Source of the DNA: Anabaena cylindrica PCC 7122
GTDB lineage: Bacteria; Cyanobacteriota; Cyanobacteriia; Cyanobacteriales; Nostocaceae
Length of the DNA stretch: 64,000 nucleotides
Direction: 5' to 3'
Assembly: GCF_000317695.1 (NCBI RefSeq)
Contig: NC_019771.1
Coordinates: 3,662,001 to 3,726,000, forward strand
Below, piece after piece: positions 24,789 to 33,657 of this stretch (the first letter of the stretch is position 1; every line of letters begins with the position of its first letter). The position numbers and the translations under genes are program-made. Under the pieces are notes generated by a model, which was not told the origin of the DNA, made no database searches, and saw nothing but the letters and a program-made list of their open reading frames with translations.

Positions 24789-26561
24789 TCAAAAAGGATT
24801 GTATCGCAAAGAAAAATACAAGCCATTTTCTTGCCATGTTCCTGGTTGTGTATCAACTGATATTAAAGGAATTCCCCAATCCAGACGAGCGGTAAGATTG
24901 TTCTGTGTCCATTGCCAACCTATTCCTGCCGCAGCCAAAGTATTAGGTGTGGGATTATCTGTACCTGAATTATTCCAGCCGACACCGAAATCTATAAAGG
25001 GTATGACCTGTAACATACCATTCATCTTGGGTAGGCGCAGAATGGGTATGAGAACTTCCGCAGAAACCAAAGTTCCGTTATCTGTGAGTAAGTAGTCTTG
25101 ACGATAACCACGTACACTTTCTTGACCACCTAAGCCAAATTGTTCTAAAGGTAGCAATGCTCTTGAGGATAACTGTGTATTGGCACGGAGTAACAATAAG
25201 GTATCAGGAGCTAAAAGCCTTGCCCATTGAGCTTGTCCCTGCCAAGAAAAAAAGCGTCCATCGGGGGCAGATGTATTAATTGTAGGATTTAAGAAATCAA
25301 TTCCTAGATTGAATTGCGATCGCACGGCAATTACTTGATAGCTGTTGCGAGTAGTCCATTCTTGAAAAAAGCGCAACGCAGATAACCTTGTGCGTCCTTC
25401 TTCATCTGCTCCCACTGAGGGGAAAGGAATGCGATCACCGGGGATATAAGAAGCTTCACTTTCCCGTCGAGAACCTGTCAAACCCAAGATAAATTCCTGT
25501 GTGGGACTTTGAACAATGGGTTGACGAAATGTCAGTTCATAGGCACGAGAATTAGACTGAATATCGAGGATATTAAAAGGCTCTTCAATTACATTACTGG
25601 ATGTATTACTAAAGCTAAAAGCTATAGTTCCATTGCGAGAATTCACAGGTAATGTGTAGTTGGCATCAATAGAATTACTGCCATCAGTATTGCTGTAAGT
25701 CAGGCTCAGAGCGTCTCCCAAGCCCAATAAATTACCCTCAGATATATTCAATTGGCGACGAAAACTACCAACACTAGGCGATCGACCATTATCTAAGGTA
25801 ATTTGGGAATGGAACGTTTTCGCCTCATTAATCTTCACTTGCAGTATATTCGTTCCAGTCCGAGAACCAGCAGACAGTTCCGCAGACAAGTTTTCAATCA
25901 AAGGATTAAGTTGCAACAATCGCAAAGCCTCCAGCAAACGTTCCCTATTGACAGGTGCTTTTGTGGCTATTGCTAAACGACTACGTATATAACTAGGATT
26001 AAGTCGCCCTGTACCCAATATTTCTATGTCTTCTAATTTACCTTCAATTACCTGAATTTTAATCACACCAGATTGGATAGCTTGTGGTGGAATATACGCA
26101 CCAGAAGTTATATAACCATTCTTAATATACAAATCAGTAATTTGAGAACGAGCCTGAAACACCTCAGCCAGCGAAATCGGTCGTTTAGTAAATTCAGCAG
26201 TCACTTGAGCTAACTCCTCAGCACTAAATACAGTGCTACCAATCACTTCAAACCGTTCAACAACAATAGTTGTAGGCGAATTATTAGGAAATTGTTCTGG
26301 CAGTGGGGTAATTTGCTCAGTAGGTGGAAATAGTTCTGCTGGTGGGGGTAGTAGTTGTGGAATTTTTGGCGCAGGAAATGGGGAAGATGAAGGTGGTTGT
26401 AAATCTTGAGGGAGTGGGATTTGTTGGGATAAAAAGGTATTACCCTTTGATGTTTGTTCAGTTTCTATAGTCTGCGCTCTCAGAGGTCGAGGCGTTACAC
26501 TATCAAGCGATACTAGTATACTTAATAGCAAGTAATAAAACGCAGTTCTTCTATAGTACAT
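24789..26561 (-). CDS. Outer-membrane TpsB-type transporter (ShlB/FhaC/HecB family)
   Basis: This 590-aa protein has a signal peptide and a Pro-rich linker (residues 25-95). A POTRA_2 domain follows (about 95-180, TTIVVERFEVIGSTVFSAEEL), then a second POTRA region with KIQVIEGKLEDIEI. A 16-strand barrel starts with DNGRSPSVGSFRRQLNI. The VRGY motif (ESVRGYRQDYL, about residue 490) of the conserved L6 loop is present, and the last residue is Phe, as in most outer-membrane barrels. TpsB proteins secrete large TpsA exoproteins, but no TpsA gene is in the window. In cyanobacteria such proteins are often orphaned. The length is normal. Confidence 0.92.
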   Translation of the reverse strand: MYYRRTAFYYLLLSILVSLDSVTPRPLRAQTIETEQTSKGNTFLSQQIPLPQDLQPPSSSPFPAPKIPQLLPPPAELFPPTEQITPLPEQFPNNSPTTIVVERFEVIGSTVFSAEELAQVTAEFTKRPISLAEVFQARSQITDLYIKNGYITSGAYIPPQAIQSGVIKIQVIEGKLEDIEILGTGRLNPSYIRSRLAIATKAPVNRERLLEALRLLQLNPLIENLSAELSAGSRTGTNILQVKINEAKTFHSQITLDNGRSPSVGSFRRQLNISEGNLLGLGDALSLTYSNTDGSNSIDANYTLPVNSRNGTIAFSFSNTSSNVIEEPFNILDIQSNSRAYELTFRQPIVQSPTQEFILGLTGSRRESEASYIPGDRIPFPSVGADEEGRTRLSALRFFQEWTTRNSYQVIAVRSQFNLGIDFLNPTINTSAPDGRFFSWQGQAQWARLLAPDTLLLLRANTQLSSRALLPLEQFGLGGQESVRGYRQDYLLTDNGTLVSAEVLIPILRLPKMNGMLQVIPFIDFGVGWNNSGTDNPTPNTLAAAGIGWQWTQNNLTARLDWGIPLISVDTQPGTWQENGLYFSLRYNPF

Positions 26562-26944
26562 ATTATAATATTTTGCTCTGCACCAGATAAAATAATACTT
26601 CTTTGGAGGATGATTTTAAAGATTATAGTGATAAATTTATTACAAAAGATTGCATATAGTCTGATTGCCAGGAAAATATTTTAGAGAACGGCTTTTTGGG
26701 AATCAACCTAAGTACCACTTAAGATGCAAATGTAACTTTTATTGATTGCAAGATTAAATGTACTTAAGTTAGCTAAACTACGAAGTTTCATTACCATCTA
26801 TGTAGTATTAGTTAAAACTAAAGTAAATTCGTTGCATTTTATTATACAATCAACAATGTACTAATTATGTAAAAATAAGGAATTGTAAATGAATGGATGA
26901 TAGATTAAAGTATAAACAAGACAGTTGATGATCCTTATAATGAT
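26562..26944. other. AT-rich intergenic region
   Basis: These 383 bases hold no gene. The sequence is AT-rich, as is the small gene that follows, and must include the TpsB promoter on the minus strand. No repeats or operators were recognised. Confidence 0.4.
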
Positions 26945-27364
26945 ATGAAAAATGAACCACTTTTATGTAAACAATACCGTGACATAAATGAAAAATGGAA
27001 AAATTTAAAAGATTTACATGATGTTATAGTTAAAGCTAAAAAAAATACAAATTATCAACTAGATAGTTTGTATCAAACTAGAAATAGAATTGTACATTCA
27101 GGACGCTTTGGACGAACAGGAATTTATCTTTGGATTCATCTTGAGTGGTATGTTGCAAAGTTACTTGCTTCATCAATTCTAATCATGGATGGCCTACGTA
27201 ATAATCTGAGTATAGATGGAAATCCAAGAGATATAGTATTTGGGTGTCTGCGAGGACAATATGAATCAAGTATTGATTATCTCCTTCGGCATCAAGATAA
27301 AATAATAGACTTTGAGCATATCTTAGCAAGTGGAATTACTAGATTTCCGTATATATGTTTTTAA
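26945..27364 (+). CDS. HEPN-like protein, possibly the C-terminal remnant of a larger gene
   Basis: The 139-aa protein is unlike neighbouring genes in base composition (notably AT-rich). The segment LYQTRNRIVHSGRFGRTGIYLWIHLEWYVA contains RN-x3-H (RNRIVH), the sequence expected at the active site of HEPN ribonuclease domains, set in a helical context. HEPN domains of this kind (ApeA-like) often form the C-terminal part of large proteins in defence islands. Here only the HEPN part is present, and upstream sequence shows stops in all frames, so truncation is likely. I am moderately sure of the HEPN reading; the function is unknown. Confidence 0.5.
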   Translation: MKNEPLLCKQYRDINEKWKNLKDLHDVIVKAKKNTNYQLDSLYQTRNRIVHSGRFGRTGIYLWIHLEWYVAKLLASSILIMDGLRNNLSIDGNPRDIVFGCLRGQYESSIDYLLRHQDKIIDFEHILASGITRFPYICF

Positions 27365-27612
27365 AAGATACTAATTAAGCGTATTTGTGGCATGATCTAG
27401 CAAGGAAAAAAATCACTTCCCCTACTTTGCTTGCTCAATTCATCCCAACATTTATACTGCAACACCCTTTTTTCTCCTCCTTCTCTCACAGTTTGCCAGA
27501 CGATATGGCGGAAAACCCTACTGCCTAACTGCCAACAGCCGCTTGCATGGATTTGTTAGACTGATAACACACCAGGATTTTTCAGTCACAACGCCAGCAG
27601 ACGAGGCAATTC

Positions 27613-29085
27613 ATGCTTACAAATACCCTACTTCTCTCGAACCAACTCCCCTCCCTCCAGTATTCATCCACCTCAGAACGGTTTGATGAAACCTGGGAAG
27701 CCCCACTGGCAACCCTTTTAGGACTAGGACGCGCCGCTGGTGCTGATTTTATCGAATTCTATTTAGAACGTCGTAACTACATCAGTTGTTTAGCAGAAGA
27801 CGACACCATCACCAGTATTTCACCCAGTTTAGCCACAGGTGCAGGAGTTAGAGTATTTCGTGGCAAAGCTGACTGCTACGTCAGCACCAATAACCTGACA
27901 TTTTCCGGGTTAAAAGCAGCTTTAGAAAAAGGTCTTTCCATCTTAGGATTACAACTACCTACAGCTAATGCTTTCATTCCCGAAATTAACCTCGAATTAC
28001 TGAGAGACTACGCCAGCAAACGCGGCAAAGATGGCTGGCTACCTTTGTGTAGTTCTATCCGCGAAATGGGAGAAGTTCTCCTTGATGGTACTGCCCAACT
28101 CCACAAAAAAGCTACTCACGTCCAATCACGTCGTGCTTCTTATTTCCGTGACTGGCAAGAAGTTTTAGTTGCTGCCAGTGATGGTACATTTGCCCGTGAT
28201 ATTCGCCTCACTCAATCAGTAGGATTTAATATCCTCTGTGCTGATGGTGCTAACCGTGCTTCCATTGCCGAACGTGCAGGTAACACCAGTGATGCTAATT
28301 TCCTGAGAACTTGGGATTATCAACAAGCATCTGAACAAATCGCCGAATCAGCCGGTAAAATGCTTTATGCAGATTACGTAGAATCAGGAACTTACCCAAT
28401 TATCATGGCCAATCACTTTGGCGGCGTAATTTTCCACGAAGCCTGCGGACACCTGTTAGAAACAACCCAAATCGAACGCAACACCACACCCTTTGCTGAT
28501 AAAAAAGGCGAAAAAATTGCCCATGAAAGTTTAACAGCTTGGGATGAAGGACGCGCTGATAATGCCTTCGGTACAATTGATATGGATGACGAAGGAATGC
28601 CAGCACAAAGAACATTATTAATTGAAAAAGGTGTTCTCAAAAACTTCTTAGCTGATAGAACTGGTTCAGTTCGCACCGGACATCCTAGAACAGGCAGTGG
28701 CCGCCGTCAAAATTACACCTTTGCCGCCGCAAGTCGGATGCGGAATACTTATATTGATACAGGCGAATACACCAACGAAGATTTATTTGCCTCTGTTGAT
28801 AAAGGTATTTACTGTAAAAAAATGGGTGGCGGTAGTGTAGGTGCTACAGGTCAGTTTAACTTTAGTGTTGATGAAGCTTATTTAATAGAAAATGGCAAAC
28901 TTACTAAACCGCTAAAAGGCGCTACCTTGATTGGTGAAGCTAAGGAAATTATGAATAAAATTTCCATGTGTTCCCAAGATTTAGAACTTGCACCCGGTTT
29001 TTGTGGTTCTGTTAGTGGCAGTATTTACACTACAGTTGGACAACCTCATATTAAGGTTGATTCTATTACTGTTGGTGGACGGTAA
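27613..29085 (+). CDS. tldD: Metalloprotease TldD homologue
   Basis: TldD pairs with TldE to form a protease that trims unfolded or modified peptides, such as microcin B17 precursors and the CcdA antitoxin in E. coli. The 490-aa protein has the zinc motif HEACGH near residue 275 (FHEACGHLLE), followed by the TldD-typical SGRRQNYTFAAASRMRNTYI near residue 365. This gene is intact. tldE follows after 126 bases on the same strand. Substrates in cyanobacteria are unknown; a Nif11-type peptide lies 10 kb away but is not obviously linked. Confidence 0.93.
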   Translation: MLTNTLLLSNQLPSLQYSSTSERFDETWEAPLATLLGLGRAAGADFIEFYLERRNYISCLAEDDTITSISPSLATGAGVRVFRGKADCYVSTNNLTFSGLKAALEKGLSILGLQLPTANAFIPEINLELLRDYASKRGKDGWLPLCSSIREMGEVLLDGTAQLHKKATHVQSRRASYFRDWQEVLVAASDGTFARDIRLTQSVGFNILCADGANRASIAERAGNTSDANFLRTWDYQQASEQIAESAGKMLYADYVESGTYPIIMANHFGGVIFHEACGHLLETTQIERNTTPFADKKGEKIAHESLTAWDEGRADNAFGTIDMDDEGMPAQRTLLIEKGVLKNFLADRTGSVRTGHPRTGSGRRQNYTFAAASRMRNTYIDTGEYTNEDLFASVDKGIYCKKMGGGSVGATGQFNFSVDEAYLIENGKLTKPLKGATLIGEAKEIMNKISMCSQDLELAPGFCGSVSGSIYTTVGQPHIKVDSITVGGR

Positions 29086-29211
29086 GAACTTTTAGAATAT
29101 CTGTCTCACGCTCCAGATGCAGAGGCACAGAGAGCAAGATTGAGTTTGAGATTGTAGGGTGGGTAATGCCCATCTATTAAGTAGTTTTGAATTTTGAGCT
29201 TTGAATTGACT

Positions 29212-30552
29212 ATGACAAAAATACAAGAAATTGCAACTTACGCTCAAGAAAATGCCGCTAAATTGGGCATTAAAAAGTTTGATATTTACGGCTCAACTGT
29301 AGATGATACGAGCGTTCAGGTTGACCAAGGTGAACCGAAACAAGTTAAGGCTTCTAATCGTTCTGGTGTAATTGTTAGAGTCTGGAATGAAGAGAATACA
29401 ATGGGTGTGACTAGCACCACAGATGTAGATCCCCTGGGATTAGAATTGGCTTTAAAAACTGCTTATGAAGCTAGTTTTTTTGGAGTGAAGGAAAACATTC
29501 CTGATTTTAGTCCAGAAGCCACTGTTCCTATTGCTAATCCACGTCACGAAAAAGCACCCCAATCTCCAGTTTCTGAACTGATTGAGAAATTATTAGTAGC
29601 TGAGAAAGAACTTCTATCTACTCATCCTGCTATTACAAGTGTGCCTTATAATGGTTTGGCACAAAGGGATAGTGACAGGTTTTATGTTAATAGTGATGGT
29701 GCTGTGAGAACAGAATCTCATTCTTTAGCTACAGTTTATCTTTACACCAAAACAGAGGAAGAAAATAAGAAACCACGCAGTGCAGGTGCTTATCGAGTTA
29801 AGGAAAGTTTAGCTGAGTTAGATATTGCTGGTTGTATTAAGGAAACGGCTGAGAAAACTATCAGTCATTTGAACTATGAAAAAATTAAAACTGGTAAATA
29901 TCGAGTTGTTTTTTCACCAGAAGCTTTCTTGAGTTTATTAGGTGCTTTTTCTAATTTGTTCAACGCTCAAAGCATTCTTGACAATCAAAGTTTATCTAAA
30001 GCTGAGGATATTGGTAAACAACTGGCTTCACCTTTACTTTCAGTTTATGATGATGCTTTACATCCAGCTAATATTGGTGCAGAAACTTTTGATGGCGAAG
30101 GTACTCCTACCCGTCAGGTAAAGTTGATAGAAAATGGTGTTTTAACCAGCTTTCTACACAGTGCGGGAACTGCGAAAAGGTTCAATACTACACCTACAGG
30201 TAATGCTAGTATTGGCGCAAAAGTGAGTGTAAGTCCCAATTTTTATCACGTTTTTGCAGCAGACAAACCTGAGCAAGAATTGAGTTTAGAAACTGCGGAG
30301 AATGTGATTTTAATTGATGATTTACAAGCTCTCCATGCTGGCGTTAAATCTTTGCAAGGTTCGTTCTCTTTACCTTTTGATGGTTGGTTAATTAACAAAG
30401 GTGAAAAAACCAGTATTGAGTCGGCAACGGTTGCGGGTGATTTTTTGGAAGTTTTGCAGTCAATTGTTTATGTAGAGAAAGAGGTGGAGTTAACACCAGG
30501 GGGAGTGTGTCCCAGAGTTTGGGTGAGTGAACTTTCTATTACTGGTGAGTAA
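29212..30552 (+). CDS. tldE: Metalloprotease TldE/PmbA homologue
   Basis: TldE is the non-zinc partner subunit of the TldD/E protease. The 446-aa protein has the PmbA fold (FSPEAFLSLLGAFSNLFNAQSILD near residue 240, GVLTSFLHSAGTAKRFN near 310) and lacks the HExxxH motif, as expected for this subunit. An upstream in-frame TTG at 29194 is possible, but ATG at 29212 is preferred. It lies 126 bases downstream of tldD; the two probably form an operon. The short spacer contains GCAGAGGCACAGAG, a common Nostoc tandem-repeat motif. Confidence 0.93.
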   Translation: MTKIQEIATYAQENAAKLGIKKFDIYGSTVDDTSVQVDQGEPKQVKASNRSGVIVRVWNEENTMGVTSTTDVDPLGLELALKTAYEASFFGVKENIPDFSPEATVPIANPRHEKAPQSPVSELIEKLLVAEKELLSTHPAITSVPYNGLAQRDSDRFYVNSDGAVRTESHSLATVYLYTKTEEENKKPRSAGAYRVKESLAELDIAGCIKETAEKTISHLNYEKIKTGKYRVVFSPEAFLSLLGAFSNLFNAQSILDNQSLSKAEDIGKQLASPLLSVYDDALHPANIGAETFDGEGTPTRQVKLIENGVLTSFLHSAGTAKRFNTTPTGNASIGAKVSVSPNFYHVFAADKPEQELSLETAENVILIDDLQALHAGVKSLQGSFSLPFDGWLINKGEKTSIESATVAGDFLEVLQSIVYVEKEVELTPGGVCPRVWVSELSITGE

Positions 30553-30679
30553 AAGTTATGCCAATCATCTGCGAGGTTGCGTCGAATAAATTTTGTAGCA
30601 GCATTAAGTAAGCAGGAATTTTCGGCTCTATAACCACTAATAAAGCGCATCTGTGGCTGATATCATCAAGAAATAGTAT

Positions 30680-30771
30680 TGGTTTTTGGTTGAGTGAGAT
30701 ATCAAGAACCCCACGCCCGCAAGCGATGAGGGGGCTATGATGTATTTCATTCACGTGCATACCGCTATATT
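30680..30771. mobile_element. MITE-like element, ATGATGTATTTCATTCA family, copy 1
   Basis: The core GTTGAGTGAGATA...CAAGAACCCC...GCAAGCGATGAGGGGGCTATGATGTATTTCATTCA...GCATACCGCTATA is shared with copies at 46216-46350 and 55393-55495. The left end here has diverged (no TATAGCGG is visible), so it is likely decayed. Confidence 0.65.
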
Positions 30772-30846
30772 GATTTTTGGGCAGTATTTAATAAAAGCAA
30801 AAAATGCTTGGTATTGCCCATTTCACAAGATAGGATTATCTTTTTT

Positions 30847-32172
30847 TTATGGAGTTCTCTGAATGCAGTAAACTGTCTCTGTAGTATCTGTAAATTTTGG
30901 GTTTTCTTGACAACCAATACCCATAACCAGTAATCCATGCCAATATAAATAAACTAATATCTCTAAATTTTCACCAAATGTATAGAGGAAAAGAATCATC
31001 ACAATACTCAAGCCAACTTTGGCAGTTTCTCGTCTACTGTCCATTGACTTAATTAACAAATCAACAAAACTGAAACCCAAAGGAAGAGCTAGAGCCATAA
31101 AGCCAATAATTCCCTTCACAAATAATAAACCTGCCCAGCTATGGTGTGAACCAATGGGCATATGCTCAACAATGTGAGGTCCTTCTTCAACCACACCATG
31201 TCCCCACATTGGAGCTTCAGTTTTCCAGCGATATATAGCAATGTCTTTTAAAGCCATGCGTACTCTTGTAGATCCGGCTCTTGCTCCCTTAAAACCTTCC
31301 CAAAAATTATCAAGGGCCACAATGATTGATGGGGAGAAAATGCCACTCAAGTAACTAACAAAACCCACTCCAATTAGCATCTTTGGCCGAGCTAAACCAG
31401 AAAAAACTTTTGTAAATAACGGGATGAGGACGATGCAAACCTGAGCCATACGGGATTTACAAACAAAACACATGATCACTGATCCTGCTAGTCCTAACCT
31501 GCGCCATTTTTTATTTTTTTCTTGCAAGGCCAGCATAAAGTTAACATTGCCAACAAAACCTAATGCTGGACCCCAAGGAGTAAATAGCCGCCAACGTAAG
31601 TCACCTGTGCTGCCATCAATTTCATAGAGAGGCACGTCAAAAAATTCATTACCTGGTCCCCCTACGGCTTTTAGTGGTGAGACATAGAGAACTTGGGGTA
31701 GGTGCAAAGAGGGTGCTAACAGTAAAAAAGGGATGATCAACAGGGTATGAAAACCCACAACACACACGGCTCGATAAATTATCTGGGGGCGAATTTTTAA
31801 ACATCCTGCTAAGGGATACAGAGCCAGTGCAGCCCAACCTTTAGCCCAGCCAATGGAGGATTTAATGATTAGACCTGTTGGTAAATTGTAGTCGAGATGT
31901 CCGGCTATCAATGCCACTTCCATCATCAGCATTCCTGCAATCCAAACCCACAAAGATAAGGAGATGGTGATTTTTTCGTCGTCTGGGGTGTCTTCAGTTT
32001 GCGCCAGAATTTTGATTAGTAAAAACAGTAGTAGTATCCAACCCAAGAGAGCGCCAACAACGTATAGCCCCCCAAAAACCCAGATGGCATAAGTGTTAGC
32101 GATCGCCCACCAGACCACTTTTTCTGGTACATTCTCTGGTTTAATATCATCTTTTTTGCTCTGCTTTACCAT
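30847..32172 (-). CDS. Wzy/O-antigen-ligase-like polysaccharide membrane protein
   Basis: This 441-aa protein has about ten hydrophobic segments and a large extracytoplasmic loop around residues 150-200. A segment GSHHSWAGLLFVKGIIGFMAL near residue 345 resembles the O-antigen ligase/polymerase pattern, where a His in the large loop is catalytic. In a Wzx/Wzy pathway it would polymerise repeat units in the periplasm or ligate the polymer to an acceptor. It follows the chain-length gene by 87 bases on the same strand, with a tandem repeat between. The polymerase and ligase roles cannot be told apart by sequence. Confidence 0.72.
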   Translation of the reverse strand: MVKQSKKDDIKPENVPEKVVWWAIANTYAIWVFGGLYVVGALLGWILLLFLLIKILAQTEDTPDDEKITISLSLWVWIAGMLMMEVALIAGHLDYNLPTGLIIKSSIGWAKGWAALALYPLAGCLKIRPQIIYRAVCVVGFHTLLIIPFLLLAPSLHLPQVLYVSPLKAVGGPGNEFFDVPLYEIDGSTGDLRWRLFTPWGPALGFVGNVNFMLALQEKNKKWRRLGLAGSVIMCFVCKSRMAQVCIVLIPLFTKVFSGLARPKMLIGVGFVSYLSGIFSPSIIVALDNFWEGFKGARAGSTRVRMALKDIAIYRWKTEAPMWGHGVVEEGPHIVEHMPIGSHHSWAGLLFVKGIIGFMALALPLGFSFVDLLIKSMDSRRETAKVGLSIVMILFLYTFGENLEILVYLYWHGLLVMGIGCQENPKFTDTTETVYCIQRTP

Positions 32173-32186
32173 CTATTTCCTTTGAA

Positions 32187-32256
32187 AACTCCAAACTCCT
32201 GACTCCGAACTCCGAACTCCGAACTCCGAACTCCGAACTCCGAACTCCTGACTCCT
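32187..32256. repeat. Heptameric tandem repeat (ACTCCGA/ACTCCTG)
   Basis: About nine to ten copies of a heptamer of type ACTCCGA, with ACTCCTG variants at both ends, fill the space between the chain-length and Wzy-like genes. It is a cyanobacterial STRR and has no coding role. Confidence 0.85.
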
Positions 32257-32259
32257 GCA

Positions 32260-33657
32260 TCATGATATCCACTTAGATAGCTTTTCTATCCAGGGTTTAC
32301 GAATCCATAGCAAAGCAAGACCAAGGGTGGAAAAGACCGAACCGATCGCTGCTCCAACGAGGATAAAGTTCTTCTTGGGAGTAGTGGGGTCATCGGGTAA
32401 ACTAGGCTCCATTGCCATTTGAATTAAAGGATAGGTTGAAAACACGTCTCCTTGTCCTAAATCTAATTTGGTGAGGGTAGATGCAAATACCGCTTCAGCA
32501 ATCTGTTGATCTCGCTTCAAGTTTTCTAAGATTGATTGCTTTTGAGAGAGATTATCCAAACGCTTTTCTAGTTGTGCGATCGCAGAGTCTAATCCTTGGA
32601 CTTGGGCTTTGAGTCCCTTTTGATCTGATTGATAAGTTACCAAACTTTGGAATAATGTATCCCGCGCAGATCCATTCACAGCTAAAGCTAAACGATTGAG
32701 TGTGTTAGGAGTGAGAGGCTTTCCTGATAGGTATTCACCACGCTGGAGTAAGGCTACCCAAGCGGCATCTTGCCGTTTTGTTTCTTTAATTACCTGGGGA
32801 TGATTGACTCCAAACTTAGTAATTAAAACTTCCAAGGTGGTTTTAGCTTCACTATAATCCTTGAGGTTTTGTTGAAAAACTTGGTCTACGTGGAGAAGAA
32901 AAGCTGTTGCTGCTTCTGCGGAAGAAAGTCCCAAATCTTCAGACAACTGCTGCATTCGTTTGTTAGTCATCTGCTCTTGGGCATTAGTTTCTGCTCGCAA
33001 CCGGCGCAGCTGCTCAATATTGGTAGATAAATTACCTACTTGATCAGGAAAACTTAGCCCAGAACGTATTTTATATTCCGAGAGCCTTTTTTGAGCTTCC
33101 TCTAATTTGTATTGGGCTGAAAGCAAAATTGCCTGGGAAGGTTTTCCTCGCTGATTAATTTCTCCAGTTCGTAAAACATTAATGTGGCTGACTATTGCTT
33201 GATAGAGTGCCAAAGATTTATCCCGTGCTTCTTCTGGACTTTTGCCAGTCACTTCAAACAGCATGATTGTTGTGTTATTTAACAGTTTGATGCGAGGCTT
33301 TGGGAATTTATCAGCCGGAATTTTAGCGATCGCAGCAGCGGCTTTTAAAACCCGATCGCTGGTAAAAATATACTCAAGATTTGCTCTCGGATCATAAGTC
33401 GAACTTCCTAAAGCCGAACCACTAGAAGAAGACGCTTGACCAATTCCTGGCAAATTGACGCTCACTCCTAAACTACCACTGCTAAGAATTAAACCCCACT
33501 CACTGGTGTAGGTAGGTTTGGTAACTTTCAAATAGTGGAGCGATGACCCCCAAATCAAAGTGTTACCTATTGCACTGAGGATGAGATAACGCAGCCAACG
33601 GCCTTTGAGCAAACTCCCCAGATTGACCATTTTCAAAACTAACTGTTGCTGTATCAT
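32260..33657 (-). CDS. Polysaccharide co-polymerase (Wzz domain) without a tyrosine-kinase domain
   Basis: This 465-aa inner-membrane protein sets chain length in Wzy-dependent polysaccharide synthesis. A first membrane segment lies near residues 20-40. A large periplasmic coiled-coil domain follows (40-430, with repeated Glu/Arg/Leu helices such as LRRLRAETNAQEQMTNKRMQQL). A second membrane segment is FILVGAAIGSVFSTLGLALLW. It ends 14 residues later (IRKPWIEKLSKWIS), so there is no Walker-type BY-kinase domain as in Wzc. The start overlaps the wza stop by four bases (ATGA), so the two are coupled. Kinase-less forms exist, but the usual Wzc regulatory route is absent from this protein. Confidence 0.85.
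   Translation of the reverse strand: MIQQQLVLKMVNLGSLLKGRWLRYLILSAIGNTLIWGSSLHYLKVTKPTYTSEWGLILSSGSLGVSVNLPGIGQASSSSGSALGSSTYDPRANLEYIFTSDRVLKAAAAIAKIPADKFPKPRIKLLNNTTIMLFEVTGKSPEEARDKSLALYQAIVSHINVLRTGEINQRGKPSQAILLSAQYKLEEAQKRLSEYKIRSGLSFPDQVGNLSTNIEQLRRLRAETNAQEQMTNKRMQQLSEDLGLSSAEAATAFLLHVDQVFQQNLKDYSEAKTTLEVLITKFGVNHPQVIKETKRQDAAWVALLQRGEYLSGKPLTPNTLNRLALAVNGSARDTLFQSLVTYQSDQKGLKAQVQGLDSAIAQLEKRLDNLSQKQSILENLKRDQQIAEAVFASTLTKLDLGQGDVFSTYPLIQMAMEPSLPDDPTTPKKNFILVGAAIGSVFSTLGLALLWIRKPWIEKLSKWIS

Noticed and set aside
24701..24895. Plus-strand frame of 64 codons overlapping the TpsB gene end
   Set aside because: It overlaps a confident gene on the other strand and has no ribosome binding site or domain.
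30539..30680. Possible frameshifted coding remnant on the minus strand after tldE
   Set aside because: Peptides such as LLNAATKFIRRNLADDWHNF look protein-like, but two frames would have to be joined and no family was recognised.
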